Of a stretch of 64,000 bases of DNA, positions 8,218 through 15,261 are shown in pieces. The stretch comes from a virus, in IMG/VR virus record IMGVR_UViG_3300032294_001352, positions 1 through 64,000 of that record, one strand, 5' to 3'. The notes beneath the pieces were generated by a model, which was given only the letters and a program-made list of their open reading frames with translations, made no database searches and was not told the DNA's origin. How positions within the stretch are numbered: the stretch's first letter is position 1; every line of letters begins with the position of its first letter. Both the position numbers and the translations under genes were made by a program.

Positions 8218-8946
8218 TTATTCCTCATCCTCAAAGTCATCATTCTCATCCTCACACGAGCAGCATGAATCACAGTAGCCACAGGTGTAGCACACGTCAT
8301 CACGCAACCGTGCATCACATGATTCACACTTTTCACCATCCGTAACGATGGTCAAGAAGTTCCCAAACACCAAGTCACCGTCATTCACTTCACAGGTGAA
8401 CTCTGTGGCCACCTCAAACTGAGGATATGAGGCCCAGCCACGCGTAAAGAACAAGGCCGGAGTGTCCGTCACTTCAATGATGGCGATAGTACCGGAATCC
8501 ACTCCGTACACCTTGTTATCACTTCCGACGTATGAACCGTCACCGTGTGCAGTTGGCAGAATCCACACCATTTTGCCATCACCGTATTCCACTGGGCGCT
8601 CACCGTCAAACGCACCATCAATGGTCAACAAGTTGTCATAGATTGGTCGGTCAAGCACGTAGCACGGATCGGCCACAACGTACTTGCCAGGCTTCATAAC
8701 GTACTCAGCACCACGCACACCGTTGATGACTGAGCGACCACCAAACTCAAACTCCACATATTCCATCATGACGGCCAAGGCAGCATGGTATGACGTGGTC
8801 GCACGCACTTTGGCGTACACCTCATTGGCTTGGTCACGCAGACCAGCCTGACGGAGCACGCTCTGCACACGCGCCACAATCGAAAACGTGTTCCCATCCA
8901 ACTGACTGGCGTTCATTACCGGCTTGGTGGCTACTACTGCTGACAT
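8218..8946 (-). CDS. Hypothetical protein with C-terminal zinc-ribbon-like cysteines, 242 aa
   Basis: First gene of a minus-strand operon. The central region (about 80-205) contains KYVVADPCYVL and VDSGTIAIIEV, a pattern met in phage proteins of unknown role. The end holds paired cysteines (CESCDARLRDDVC, CGYCDSCCSCED) that could bind zinc, followed by an acidic tail. Start set by TAAGGAGTT six to seven bases upstream. Its transcript begins with the AGGTTGA leader cassette. Confidence 0.75.
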   Translation of the reverse strand: MSAVVATKPVMNASQLDGNTFSIVARVQSVLRQAGLRDQANEVYAKVRATTSYHAALAVMMEYVEFEFGGRSVINGVRGAEYVMKPGKYVVADPCYVLDRPIYDNLLTIDGAFDGERPVEYGDGKMVWILPTAHGDGSYVGSDNKVYGVDSGTIAIIEVTDTPALFFTRGWASYPQFEVATEFTCEVNDGDLVFGNFLTIVTDGEKCESCDARLRDDVCYTCGYCDSCCSCEDENDDFEDEE

Positions 8947-8967
8947 AGGCAACTCCTTACTTGCGCT

Positions 8968-9011
8968 TCAACCTAAGATGGATCATAGCACGAAACTATT
9001 TATTTTGTCAA
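8968..9011 (-). promoter_or_regulatory. AGGTTGA-cassette promoter (minus)
   Basis: TTGACA (9006-9011), 18-base spacer, TATGAT (8982-8987), then AGGTTGA (8968-8974) at the expected transcript start and TAAGGAG before the gene at 8946. One of nine copies of this cassette. It is back to back with the plus promoter at 9019. Confidence 0.85.
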
Positions 9012-9018
9012 ATCGTGT

Positions 9019-9048
9019 TTGACAAAGTATATCAATTTGTGATACAAT
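9019..9048 (+). promoter_or_regulatory. Sigma70-type promoter (plus)
   Basis: TTGACA (9019-9024), 18-base spacer, TACAAT (9043-9048). Drives the operon starting at 9083. The two divergent -35 boxes are only seven bases apart. This one lacks the AGGTTGA leader. Confidence 0.82.
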
Positions 9049-9082
9049 CAGTTTTAAGAAGTCATGCTAGTAAGGAGCGCGT

Positions 9083-9427
9083 ATGGATTCAGTAGCACAG
9101 GCCAAAGTCACGGAAGCCCAAGTAACGTCGTCATTCAACTCTCACTGGTTCAATGATGATACTTACAACACGGTGTGGTTCATTGGCGAGCAACAGCCAA
9201 GCGAGGAACGGATTCGGGAAGTCTGTGAGTGGGCTGATGATAATGACTACGATGAGGGAAGCAATTCCTCACGCGTGGAGGCCATCCGGTTCTTTGATGA
9301 CATGAGCAACGCACGCAATGGTCATGTGGTCATTGACATGGCCAACAAGGCTATCTACGTTTGGCAGGATGGCCGACCGATTGTGAAAGAGTGGGCTATA
9401 GCAGAGTTTGGAGCGTTCATACAATGA
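9083..9427 (+). CDS. Hypothetical protein, 114 aa
   Basis: Not recognised. Asp/Asn-rich, with helices (SEERIREVCEWADDND, SRVEAIRFFDDM) and a C-terminal strand pair (HVVIDMANKAIYVWQDG). First gene of the operon that contains the deacetylase-like gene. AAGGAGCGCGT precedes the ATG and the stop overlaps the next start as ATGA. Confidence 0.75.
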   Translation: MDSVAQAKVTEAQVTSSFNSHWFNDDTYNTVWFIGEQQPSEERIREVCEWADDNDYDEGSNSSRVEAIRFFDDMSNARNGHVVIDMANKAIYVWQDGRPIVKEWAIAEFGAFIQ

Positions 9428-9771
9428 GTGCATTGATTATCCGCGCCAATGGCGCACACGAAGTCTTGCAGGGGCCTATCACGCTGCAACGCATTGAGCA
9501 GGCCCTTGGTGGCTGGGTGGTGGATGGTGTGACGGATTTGGGCTATCACGTCTGGGGTGCTGACATTGACGTGCTTGATGGCAATATTCCGGCCGATCCT
9601 GTGAAGTATCAGCCAAACATCCACGTATCACGCTTGTTTCGCCTTGTGATGTGGGGTGACGTGGTGGTCACTGGTTCACCGATTGCCAATTCACGGAGTA
9701 ATCGACTTGCGGCAGTGGATGAGAATCATTTGGCGTTGTTTATCAGTCATTTACCAAAGGAGCACGCATGA
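9424..9771 (+). CDS. DUF3846-like protein, 115 aa
   Basis: MSALIIRANGAHEVLQ ... TLQRIEQALGGWVV ... MWGDVVVTGSP follows the layout of DUF3846-type proteins (N-terminal strand, helix ending in GG, late VxGxxV strand), but the match is weaker than for 7411. The ATG overlaps the previous stop; an earlier in-frame start would overlap the upstream gene by 60 bases and has no ribosome site. Translationally coupled to both neighbours. Confidence 0.65.
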   Translation: MSALIIRANGAHEVLQGPITLQRIEQALGGWVVDGVTDLGYHVWGADIDVLDGNIPADPVKYQPNIHVSRLFRLVMWGDVVVTGSPIANSRSNRLAAVDENHLALFISHLPKEHA

Positions 9772-10679
9772 CCAAAATCTTTACCTACTTTGGTGGCGAT
9801 CGCCAATTTGATACCGTGGCAAAGAGTCAGGATATTGAGGCCACGCTGCACGCTCGTGGGCTTGGCCACTATATCCAGATGGCAAAGCCACTCACGCAAC
9901 AGCAGGCAGAAACGTATGGGCATACTGCGGCATATGTCAAAGCGTTGATGACTGGGAATCCGTACTATCTTGCGTCTAGCAGTGGTCTTGCGTGGAATGT
10001 GCACTACCGGAACGCAATCTTTGGCATGGCCGGAGCAATGCTTGAAGCCATGCAATACACGCTTGTCACCAACAAGCCATCGTTCGCCCTTGCGGCAGGA
10101 GCGCATCACGCTCGACCAGAGAAAGGCAAAGGCTTTTGCGCGCTCAACTCCGTGGCCATGGCAGCGTTGTACGCAGCGCGATCCACTGGCCGTCAGGTGT
10201 ACGTGCTTGACGTGGATGCACACGCTGGTGGTGGCACCCAAGCATTCATCAACAAAGAGTACAATGAAGACATTCATCATCTTGATTTGATTGTGCATCC
10301 ATTTGATGCGTATGCGCCTGATCGACCACAAGACGCACAGATCACGGTAGATGTGTACAACATGAATCCAGTGGACGCGTATTTCAGTGGCCTTGGTGAG
10401 TTGCTCTCATTTGTAGACACCTGCTATCCAACCATTCCTGGTGACATCTTGATTGTGAATGCTGGATGTGATGTGCATGAGCAATCAGCCATTGGTGGCT
10501 GGGAGGGAATGGATACAGCGATGATCGCGGTTCGTGAGTCATGGATCCGTGAGTGGGCAGCGGAGCGCGGATTACGGATGGTAGGATTGTTGGCCGGTGG
10601 CTATAGTGATGAGCAATTCACGCCACAGCATCTAGCAGACACGCACGTTGCATCTATTGGCACGTTGATGGGATTATAG
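9768..10679 (+). CDS. Histone-deacetylase / acetylpolyamine-amidohydrolase family enzyme, 303 aa
   Basis: Zinc-dependent deacetylase of the HDAC superfamily, which removes acetyl or acyl groups from lysine or polyamines. All active-site elements are visible: the His-His pair in GAHHARP (113-114), GFC (122-124), zinc ligands Asp150 and His152 in LDVDAHAGGGTQ, Asp235 in NAGCDVHEQ, and the Tyr of AGGYS (279). Length is normal for the bacterial branch. It is coupled by ATGA to the gene upstream. The substrate is unknown: host protein, polyamine, or a modified base precursor. Such enzymes are rare in phages. Confidence 0.9.
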   Translation: MTKIFTYFGGDRQFDTVAKSQDIEATLHARGLGHYIQMAKPLTQQQAETYGHTAAYVKALMTGNPYYLASSSGLAWNVHYRNAIFGMAGAMLEAMQYTLVTNKPSFALAAGAHHARPEKGKGFCALNSVAMAALYAARSTGRQVYVLDVDAHAGGGTQAFINKEYNEDIHHLDLIVHPFDAYAPDRPQDAQITVDVYNMNPVDAYFSGLGELLSFVDTCYPTIPGDILIVNAGCDVHEQSAIGGWEGMDTAMIAVRESWIREWAAERGLRMVGLLAGGYSDEQFTPQHLADTHVASIGTLMGL

Positions 10680-10688
10680 GAGAAAAGT

Positions 10689-10889
10689 ATGTTGCATCTC
10701 ACTGCTACGCGTGTGGATGGCCACGGAGTCATCACGTTGACGGAAAAGGATGTGCCCACGTTGCTCTATTGGGTGGTCCGTGCCATGAAAGAGCGCGGAT
10801 GGCTTGGGGCAGCCGTGGTGATCAGGAATGAAGCGCGTGAGATTGTGTTTGATTCCGTCGTTCCGGCCAATCTGCCAAAAGATTCCTAA
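10689..10889 (+). CDS. Hypothetical protein, 66 aa
   Basis: Not recognised. Small alpha/beta protein (MLHLTATRVDGHGVITL, helix PTLLYWVVRAMKER, strand AAVVIRNEAREIVFDS). Preceded by AGGAG nine bases after the deacetylase gene, so it is the last gene of that operon. Confidence 0.65.
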   Translation: MLHLTATRVDGHGVITLTEKDVPTLLYWVVRAMKERGWLGAAVVIRNEAREIVFDSVVPANLPKDS

Positions 10890-10898
10890 AATCCCTAC

Positions 10899-10941
10899 TT
10901 GACAAAGCGTCATACATACTATATAATTTGTCATAGGTTGA
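10899..10941 (+). promoter_or_regulatory. AGGTTGA-cassette promoter, consensus
   Basis: TTGACA (10899-10904), 17-base spacer, perfect TATAAT (10922-10927), AGGTTGA (10935-10941), then AGTAAGGAGC before the start at 10965. The best consensus promoter in the window. Confidence 0.93.
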
Positions 10942-10964
10942 TGATTCAGTAAGGAGCACCGCTT

Positions 10965-11438
10965 ATGACTACCACTTCAGTTGCTATGACGCTTGACCAA
11001 CTCAAAGACATGCTCGCCGAGTATGAGGCCAAAGTGGCGCGTAACGTGAGCAATCCGCTCATTCCTCACGGCTTCTGGTCTGACGTGGTGGCCGATCTCC
11101 GCGATCTCATCGCCAACGGTGGTGTGGTGGTTGAAGAGGCCTTGTTCACGCTTGACGGCCAGCATGTGGCCAACGCTGTGGTGCGTGAGCGTCAGAGCGA
11201 GTTTGGCCTCCGCAACACCACCTACAAGCAGTGGACATGGCAGGATGCTGATGGTGGCTACAATCGCGTGCCATACGCGCCAAAGCGTCGTTCCACGTTG
11301 GCCAACAAAGGCTACACTGAGGGTGAAATCACCTACGCTGTCACCGTGGAAGTGTGGGAAAACTACCACGGTATGCAGTTGGACATCAAGAAAGTCCATG
11401 AGATCAGCCGGATTACCGACATCTGGGAGGTGGAATAA
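10965..11438 (+). CDS. Hypothetical protein, 157 aa
   Basis: Not recognised. N-terminal helix (LDQLKDMLAEYEAKVAR), a middle with aromatic and basic residues (YKQWTWQDADGGYNRVPY) and a C-terminal beta region (ITYAVTVEVWENYHG). First gene behind the consensus cassette promoter, with AAGGAG. Ends TAATG overlapping the next gene. Expected to be strongly expressed early. Confidence 0.75.
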   Translation: MTTTSVAMTLDQLKDMLAEYEAKVARNVSNPLIPHGFWSDVVADLRDLIANGGVVVEEALFTLDGQHVANAVVRERQSEFGLRNTTYKQWTWQDADGGYNRVPYAPKRRSTLANKGYTEGEITYAVTVEVWENYHGMQLDIKKVHEISRITDIWEVE

Positions 11439-11716
11439 TGAGCACGTCAGAAGTCAATTACACGTTGTCATTTAACGTCAAGCCATTGGAAGATGGCAAA
11501 GTAGAGATTACCATGACCAAGCGTGAGTATCAGTATCTGGATACGAAGCAGCCAGCCGGTTGGCTGACGGATAATCCGGATTGGAGCGTAGTGATTACTG
11601 AGAAAGTGATTGTCACGCCACGCGCCTACGGTGGTGCATCATTCAACGTGCATATCACTGAGGAAATGAACGGATTTGAGTTTATTGGCGTGCAGGCCAA
11701 GTTGGCCAAGAAATAG
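11438..11716 (+). CDS. Hypothetical protein, 92 aa
   Basis: Not recognised. Beta-rich (NYTLSFNVKPLEDGKVEITMT; SVVITEKVIVTPR; ASFNVHITEEMNGFEF) with no membrane segment. Start overlaps the previous stop by one base, so translation is coupled. Confidence 0.72.
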   Translation: MSTSEVNYTLSFNVKPLEDGKVEITMTKREYQYLDTKQPAGWLTDNPDWSVVITEKVIVTPRAYGGASFNVHITEEMNGFEFIGVQAKLAKK

Positions 11717-11727
11717 GAGCAACGCAT

Positions 11728-12024
11728 ATGGGAATGAAGACGTATTTTTTGGAGTTGGTCATGCCTGGTCATCAGTTGGATGGCCAACGCACCGTGGTCC
11801 ATGCGTGGCACGATCAAGGCGCGGTTGAGAAAGCCTACAAGAGCATCACTGGCGAGAACAACATCACTGGTTGGCCAACGTGGGATTCTCAGACCAAGTG
11901 GGCAATCATGGATAAGCAGGAGCAATCACTGGATCATCCAGTAGCACACGTCAACATTCTCTATAAGCATCACACCAAGATGAGTGATGCAGCGTGGGGA
12001 AAGAAACTAATGAGTCTTCCCTGA
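11728..12024 (+). CDS. Hypothetical protein, 98 aa
   Basis: Not recognised. Starts MGMKTYFLELVMPGHQLDG with strand, then a helix (QGAVEKAYKSITGE) and a Trp-rich stretch (WPTWDSQTKWAIM). Strong AGGAG. Last gene of the 10965 operon; a T-run follows at about 12032 without a clear stem. Confidence 0.7.
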   Translation: MGMKTYFLELVMPGHQLDGQRTVVHAWHDQGAVEKAYKSITGENNITGWPTWDSQTKWAIMDKQEQSLDHPVAHVNILYKHHTKMSDAAWGKKLMSLP

Positions 12025-12052
12025 TCTGCTCTTTTTTTGCTCAAATTGAGTA

Positions 12053-12094
12053 TTGCAAAGTGTATAATTTTGTGATAGAATATCTCTAGGTTGA
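12053..12094 (+). promoter_or_regulatory. AGGTTGA-cassette promoter
   Basis: TTGCAA (12053-12058), 17-base AT-rich spacer, TAGAAT (12076-12081), AGGTTGA (12088-12094), AGCAAGGAGC before the start at 12118. Confidence 0.85.
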
Positions 12095-12117
12095 AGTGAT
12101 AGCAAGGAGCGTAGCCT

Positions 12118-12474
12118 ATGAACAACAATGTCATCGCCGGAATCATCATGACCAGCCACGGCCCAGTATTGAGTGAGAACCGCGCGGTTGCTCACGAGGC
12201 AGCCGTATTTGTCGGCTTCAGCGATCGCGACATCTTGACCATGTTGGATGTGGTCAACGATGCGTTCCCAATGGAGTTTGAGCACGCCACCGGTGAAATG
12301 GTGCCATCATTGGCCCAGGAACTGGTACTCCACACGGAGCGTGACACCATGGATGATGCGCTGGTCATGTTCCCAAACACCAACTGGATCATCATCAAAG
12401 GCCAGGGTGCCCATCATGTCAACAATCCATTTGCTGTGCAACCAGCATGGGTGATGGCACTGGGGGCCAAATAA
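12118..12474 (+). CDS. Hypothetical protein, 118 aa
   Basis: Not recognised. N-terminal strand (VIAGIIMTSHGPVLS), helices (DRDILTMLDVVNDAF; VPSLAQELVLH) and a C-terminal NTNWIIIKGQGAHH stretch. First of a chain of six genes to 14049 linked by TAATG or similar overlaps, all behind the cassette promoter at 12053. Confidence 0.72.
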   Translation: MNNNVIAGIIMTSHGPVLSENRAVAHEAAVFVGFSDRDILTMLDVVNDAFPMEFEHATGEMVPSLAQELVLHTERDTMDDALVMFPNTNWIIIKGQGAHHVNNPFAVQPAWVMALGAK

Positions 12475-12761
12475 TGAGCACGCTGAGCACTGCTACCGTC
12501 ATCGTGGTGCGTTATGGCATTCCTCATGTGCAATACGTGGGGATGCCAACGCCACCACCCACGCAGATCAACATGAATGGCCAACGCGCCTACGCTCTGG
12601 AAGCGTTTAAGCAGTTGTATCCAGATGCAGACGCACGCTGCGATTACCACGTTAATGGCGCATGGGAAATTATCTCCAACACGCTTCCGGTGAATGTGTT
12701 GGGTGTGGTGCTTCTTGAATCTGCTGAGCGTGCGAGCATGGTAGAAATGGAGTTGAAATAA
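12474..12761 (+). CDS. Hypothetical protein, 95 aa, paralogue of the gene at 13045
   Basis: Function unknown. Shares with the 13045 product the order G.PHVQYVGMPTPPP, GQRAYALEAF, LYPDADARCDYH and GAWEIIS, so the two arose by duplication, with one unrelated gene between them. The conserved MPTPPP and C.YH..GAWEII motifs suggest a fixed surface or binding loop. The start overlaps the previous stop (TAATG). Confidence 0.75.
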   Translation: MSTLSTATVIVVRYGIPHVQYVGMPTPPPTQINMNGQRAYALEAFKQLYPDADARCDYHVNGAWEIISNTLPVNVLGVVLLESAERASMVEMELK

Positions 12762-13045
12762 TGATTGAAGTGCTTGTGACATCCAAAGTTGATAACTATT
12801 ACTTGACGGTTGAACTAGATAGCACGTATCCAGCATCAGGATATACGTACTCAGTATGGATTTTCCACCATGATACAAGGCACATTTGGGCTGGTATTCA
12901 TACGTTTGAGCAGATCCCTACGCGCACGCAGTTGCATCAGTTGGCCACAATCTCACTGAAACATTTGCAAGCAAAACTGACAATGCTCATTGACTTCATG
13001 CCAATCGCCACGATGATTCCAGATGATTCACCGGAGGCAAAGTGA
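12761..13045 (+). CDS. Hypothetical protein, 94 aa
   Basis: Not recognised. Beta-rich N-terminus (VLVTSKVDNYYLTVEL, YTYSVWIFHHD) and helical C-terminus (LHQLATISLKHLQAKLTML). It lies between two paralogous genes and overlaps both by one base. Confidence 0.7.
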   Translation: MIEVLVTSKVDNYYLTVELDSTYPASGYTYSVWIFHHDTRHIWAGIHTFEQIPTRTQLHQLATISLKHLQAKLTMLIDFMPIATMIPDDSPEAK

Positions 13046-13368
13046 TGCGTAAAGAACGGATTGTCACTATCATCACGGTAAAAAATGGGCATCCTTACGT
13101 GCAGTTTGTGTACATGCCCACGCCACCACCTCACTTTACCGATGTGCGTGGCCAGCGAGAATATCCGCTCAGCGCATACCTGCTGCTATATCCGCACATG
13201 GATGGGCATGTGCAGTGCAACTATCATAGCCGAGCAAGTGGCGCATGGGAAATCATTAGCGAGGTGGGTGTGGTTGCCTATGCAATCTTTGACGTTGATA
13301 CGAGAGTGTGCGTTCATAATCCAAATCAGCCATTATGTGACATATGTCTGGATATGTATCATGAGTGA
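13045..13368 (+). CDS. Hypothetical protein, 107 aa, paralogue of the gene at 12474
   Basis: Starts MRKERIVTIITV and repeats the MPTPPP ... LYP ... C.YH ... GAWEIIS pattern of its paralogue. It then has an extra C-terminal segment with paired cysteines (CVHNPNQPLCDICLDMYH) that could bind a metal. An in-frame GTG one codon earlier is possible. Overlaps the next gene by eight bases. Confidence 0.73.
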   Translation: MRKERIVTIITVKNGHPYVQFVYMPTPPPHFTDVRGQREYPLSAYLLLYPHMDGHVQCNYHSRASGAWEIISEVGVVAYAIFDVDTRVCVHNPNQPLCDICLDMYHE

Positions 13369-13825
13369 TCCATGGACCAATCCAGCACGCTTGTGGCAGC
13401 CGATCAATGAGTTGGTTGGCCACACGCTCACCACTATCATCATTCACCAAGGCAAAAGCCGTGCGTTGTTTTACCGTGCTGATGGCAGCATCATTCATGT
13501 GCATCCCACACGGCCGTGCCAAATCAACTTTAGCCGGTGTCGGAAGTCCATTGAGTTCCGTGAGGCGCATGGTGATTTTACTGCGCTCATTGGCCAACCA
13601 CTGGCGATCGCAGAGTTTAGCACAGACATCAGTGCCCATGATATGCCAGTGTACAAAGTAATCCGTGCAAACACGTACTTCCGGTTTAGCATTGGTCCAG
13701 TACCACAGACGCGCCTATGGTTCACTACCTATGTGGAAGACAAGTATCCTAAGCAAATCCCACTCTGCTGGGATTGCCCACGCACCAACGGAATCACCGT
13801 AAGTGTAGAAAGAGAGGCCAAATAA
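13361..13825 (+). CDS. Hypothetical protein, 154 aa
   Basis: Not recognised. Starts MSDPWTNPARLWQPINELVGHTLT. Beta-rich with SRALFYRADGSIIHV and RFSIGPVPQTRLWFTTYVED, and a C-terminal CWDCPRTNG. A longer frame reaches upstream through the whole of the previous gene, but the short start fits the overlap-coupled layout and that gene's paralogue. Confidence 0.7.
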   Translation: MSDPWTNPARLWQPINELVGHTLTTIIIHQGKSRALFYRADGSIIHVHPTRPCQINFSRCRKSIEFREAHGDFTALIGQPLAIAEFSTDISAHDMPVYKVIRANTYFRFSIGPVPQTRLWFTTYVEDKYPKQIPLCWDCPRTNGITVSVEREAK

Positions 13826-14049
13826 TGAGCGGACGCGGAGGATTTAGCCGGAATGGCAAAGAGATGGCACGCTGGTCAGAGCGTGAGGAAAACACTCTGA
13901 AAGCCATGTACCTGAATGGCTTCCCATGGAACGACATTGCAGAGGCCATTGGGCGCAACAAGGCAGCGTGTATGCAGAAGTTGAATCAGTGCGCTGGTAT
14001 TTGGGGAATCCGTCGACGGCCACGCCGATCGCAGAAGCCACGCGCCTAA
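13825..14049 (+). CDS. Small helix-turn-helix (Myb/SANT-like) DNA-binding protein, 74 aa
   Basis: Basic protein with RWSEREENTLKAMYLNGFPWNDIAEAIGRN (written here as its helix 1, turn and helix 2 region, residues about 16-45) and a third helix KAACMQKLNQ, followed by an Arg-rich tail. The W-S-x-x-E-E ... W-x-x-I-A ... R pattern is that of Myb/SANT or GcrA-like three-helix folds, so DNA binding is likely. Last gene of the 12118 chain. Could be a regulator of the cassette promoters or of the nearby origin. Confidence 0.7.
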   Translation: MSGRGGFSRNGKEMARWSEREENTLKAMYLNGFPWNDIAEAIGRNKAACMQKLNQCAGIWGIRRRPRRSQKPRA

Positions 14050-14093
14050 CGTGTGGTATACTGGTGTCACCGTTTCGAAGACGGACATCTGGA

Positions 14094-14148
14094 CCAAATC
14101 CCTCAGCGTGTACGTGGCAGATAGCACGACTGGGGGATTGGTTTTTTT
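14094..14148 (+). terminator. Rho-independent terminator
   Basis: Stem of about 11 bp (14094-14106 with 14130-14141, one bulge and one G-U), a 22-base loop with its own GTG/CAC pairing, then seven T. Ends the 12118-14049 operon. The rest of 14050-14246 holds no gene I can support. Confidence 0.7.
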
Positions 14149-14246
14149 GTACGTTGTTCTCATATGTGAACTATATAAGATGACATGGTTTGTAGGTATC
14201 ATGCAAAATATTGATTTTTGATGGATTGTATGAGCGTAGGTGAGTG

Positions 14247-14483
14247 ATGCATATATTTTCTGTGGCCATCCGTGCTGGTGAGATGCCATTTGACGTGGTG
14301 TTTGAGGATAACGGTGTATCGGTGAGTGTGCGTTTGTGCCAGGTAGGTGGATCAGTGTGGCTAGGTGTGTGGCCAACTGCGACTGCCGCATTTTTTGGCA
14401 CGCAGGCAATCCTCTCACAACTCGGTGAAATCCGTCTTGCGCTCCCAGACCAGCCGTTGACGTGGCAGCATGTAGAATCCTAG
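14247..14483 (+). CDS. Hypothetical protein, 78 aa
   Basis: Not recognised. MHIFSVAIRAGEMPFDVVFEDNGVSVSVRL suggests a beta sandwich, then WLGVWPTATAAFFGTQ and a C-terminal helix. The ribosome site (AGGTGA) is weak and there is no clear promoter, so the call is cautious. It ends at the edge of the putative origin. Confidence 0.55.
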   Translation: MHIFSVAIRAGEMPFDVVFEDNGVSVSVRLCQVGGSVWLGVWPTATAAFFGTQAILSQLGEIRLALPDQPLTWQHVES

Positions 14484-14509
14484 GCCATCCGTTGCTCCGT
14501 GTGTCTGCA

Positions 14510-14629
14510 CTGCCGCATTTCTGTGTCCACGGCCGACCATTTGCGTAACGCCACGAAAATGGTCATGCACCACGATCAATTCCGTGACGTGCTGAAATTG
14601 AGCGGAGCGTGTTCTGCCGCATTTCTGTG
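14510..14629. repeat. 16-bp direct repeat pair
   Basis: Identical 16-mers at 14510-14525 and 14614-14629, 104 bp apart, each containing the abundant heptamer TGCCGCA followed by TTTCTGTG. They flank the two short inverted repeats of the origin region. Confidence 0.85.
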
Positions 14630-14779
14630 GGGCAAAGCGCACACATTATATACCAGTGAAAAAGACGCGCCAACACAGAGGGGATTGAAAAGGCGCAAAA
14701 AAGTGCGTCTGGTAATTTTCTGGGAAACAAAAGTATTTTGAAAAACAAAAGGCACTATCCAAAACAGGATAATGCCAAA

Positions 14780-14810
14780 TGTGGATAAAATGTGGATAAC
14801 TTGTGGATAA
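14780..14810. promoter_or_regulatory. Three phased DnaA boxes
   Basis: Three perfect copies of TGTGGATAA (complement of the DnaA box TTATCCACA) start at 14780, 14791 and 14802, exactly 11 bp apart, so all face the same side of the helix. Perfect boxes in this phasing are very unlikely by chance and point to binding of host DnaA. Confidence 0.9.
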
Positions 14811-14811
14811 A

Positions 14812-15054
14812 TCAGGAAAAAGTGGATTCATTGATGCCATTCAGCCAAAAAAGGATGGCCTCGGTTTCAATGATGGCTTGGTGGATGGATATGCGTGCCT
14901 GAGCGTCGCGCGTGGTGGCCAACTCCTGCGAGAGTGTCAGCAGATGGCGATCCACGCGCGTGTAGATAACAGGAATGACGTGCCTACATGGCTGCCCAAA
15001 GATGTCAATGGTTGGCTTGGTGTCAAGCCAGGTGGATGGGATGAGTGCAGTCAT
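14812..15054 (-). CDS. Hypothetical protein, 80 aa
   Basis: Not recognised. Starts MTALIPSTWLDTKPTIDIFG; C-terminal half is helical (RHLLTLSQELATTRDAQARISIHQAI). The ATG is seven bases after AAGGAG and overlaps the stop of the gene upstream. It ends two bases from the DnaA boxes, so it may act at the origin, but nothing in the sequence proves that. Confidence 0.65.
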   Translation of the reverse strand: MTALIPSTWLDTKPTIDIFGQPCRHVIPVIYTRVDRHLLTLSQELATTRDAQARISIHQAIIETEAILFWLNGINESTFS

Positions 15055-15158
15055 TACCATTCTCCTTTGAGTTTGGCAATGATACCGACGACAATCATCC
15101 AACCGAACGTGACAAACAAGACAATGAGAAAGTCACCCATTGCGGAATCCCAGTTCAT
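15054..15158 (-). CDS. Single-pass membrane peptide, 34 aa
   Basis: MNWDSAMGDF followed by one hydrophobic segment (about residues 10-29, LIVLFVTFGWMIVVGIIAKL) and a short KGEW end. Start set by AGTAAGGAGC behind a cassette promoter, so it is probably an early product. Such peptides often act on the host envelope; the exact role is unknown. Confidence 0.72.
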   Translation of the reverse strand: MNWDSAMGDFLIVLFVTFGWMIVVGIIAKLKGEW

Positions 15159-15178
15159 AGCGTGCTCCTTACTAATCA

Positions 15179-15221
15179 TCAACCTACGATAGAGTGTAGC
15201 ACACAATATATAGTTTGTCAA
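15179..15221 (-). promoter_or_regulatory. AGGTTGA-cassette promoter (minus)
   Basis: TTGACA (15216-15221), 17-base spacer, TACACT (15193-15198), AGGTTGA (15179-15185), AGTAAGGAGC. Drives the two small genes at 15158 and 15054. Confidence 0.85.
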
Positions 15222-15223
15222 TG

Positions 15224-15232
15224 TGCTATACT
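15224..15232 (+). promoter_or_regulatory. Extended -10 promoter (plus)
   Basis: TGC directly before TATACT (15227-15232), with no good -35. Lies 30 bases upstream of the gene at 15262. The same TGCTATACT is used at 18456 and 54944. Confidence 0.55.
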
Positions 15233-15261
15233 GTATGCATGATGAATGAATGGAGGATGAC

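Larger units (their letters stand above)
14484..14811. other. Non-coding segment, putative replication origin
   Basis: A 328-bp stretch without a supportable gene, rich in repeats. In order: a 16-base direct repeat (14510-14525 and 14614-14629), two inverted repeats with 14-base loops (14535-14564 and 14576-14601), a long-range pairing of 14663-14671 with 14692-14710, an A-rich tract around 14720-14755, a 10-bp hairpin with one mismatch (about 14752-14777), then three DnaA boxes (14780-14810). This is the layout of a bacterial-type origin: iterated sites, AT-rich unwinding region, DnaA cluster. The origin role is inferred. Confidence 0.65.

Noticed and set aside
13085-13360. Longer N-terminus for the gene at 13361
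   Set aside because: It would overlap the whole paralogous gene at 13045; the short start fits the overlap-coupled operon.
14803-15192. Plus-strand open frame starting in the DnaA boxes
   Set aside because: No ribosome site, runs through the origin boxes, and is antisense to two well-supported minus-strand genes with AAGGAG sites.
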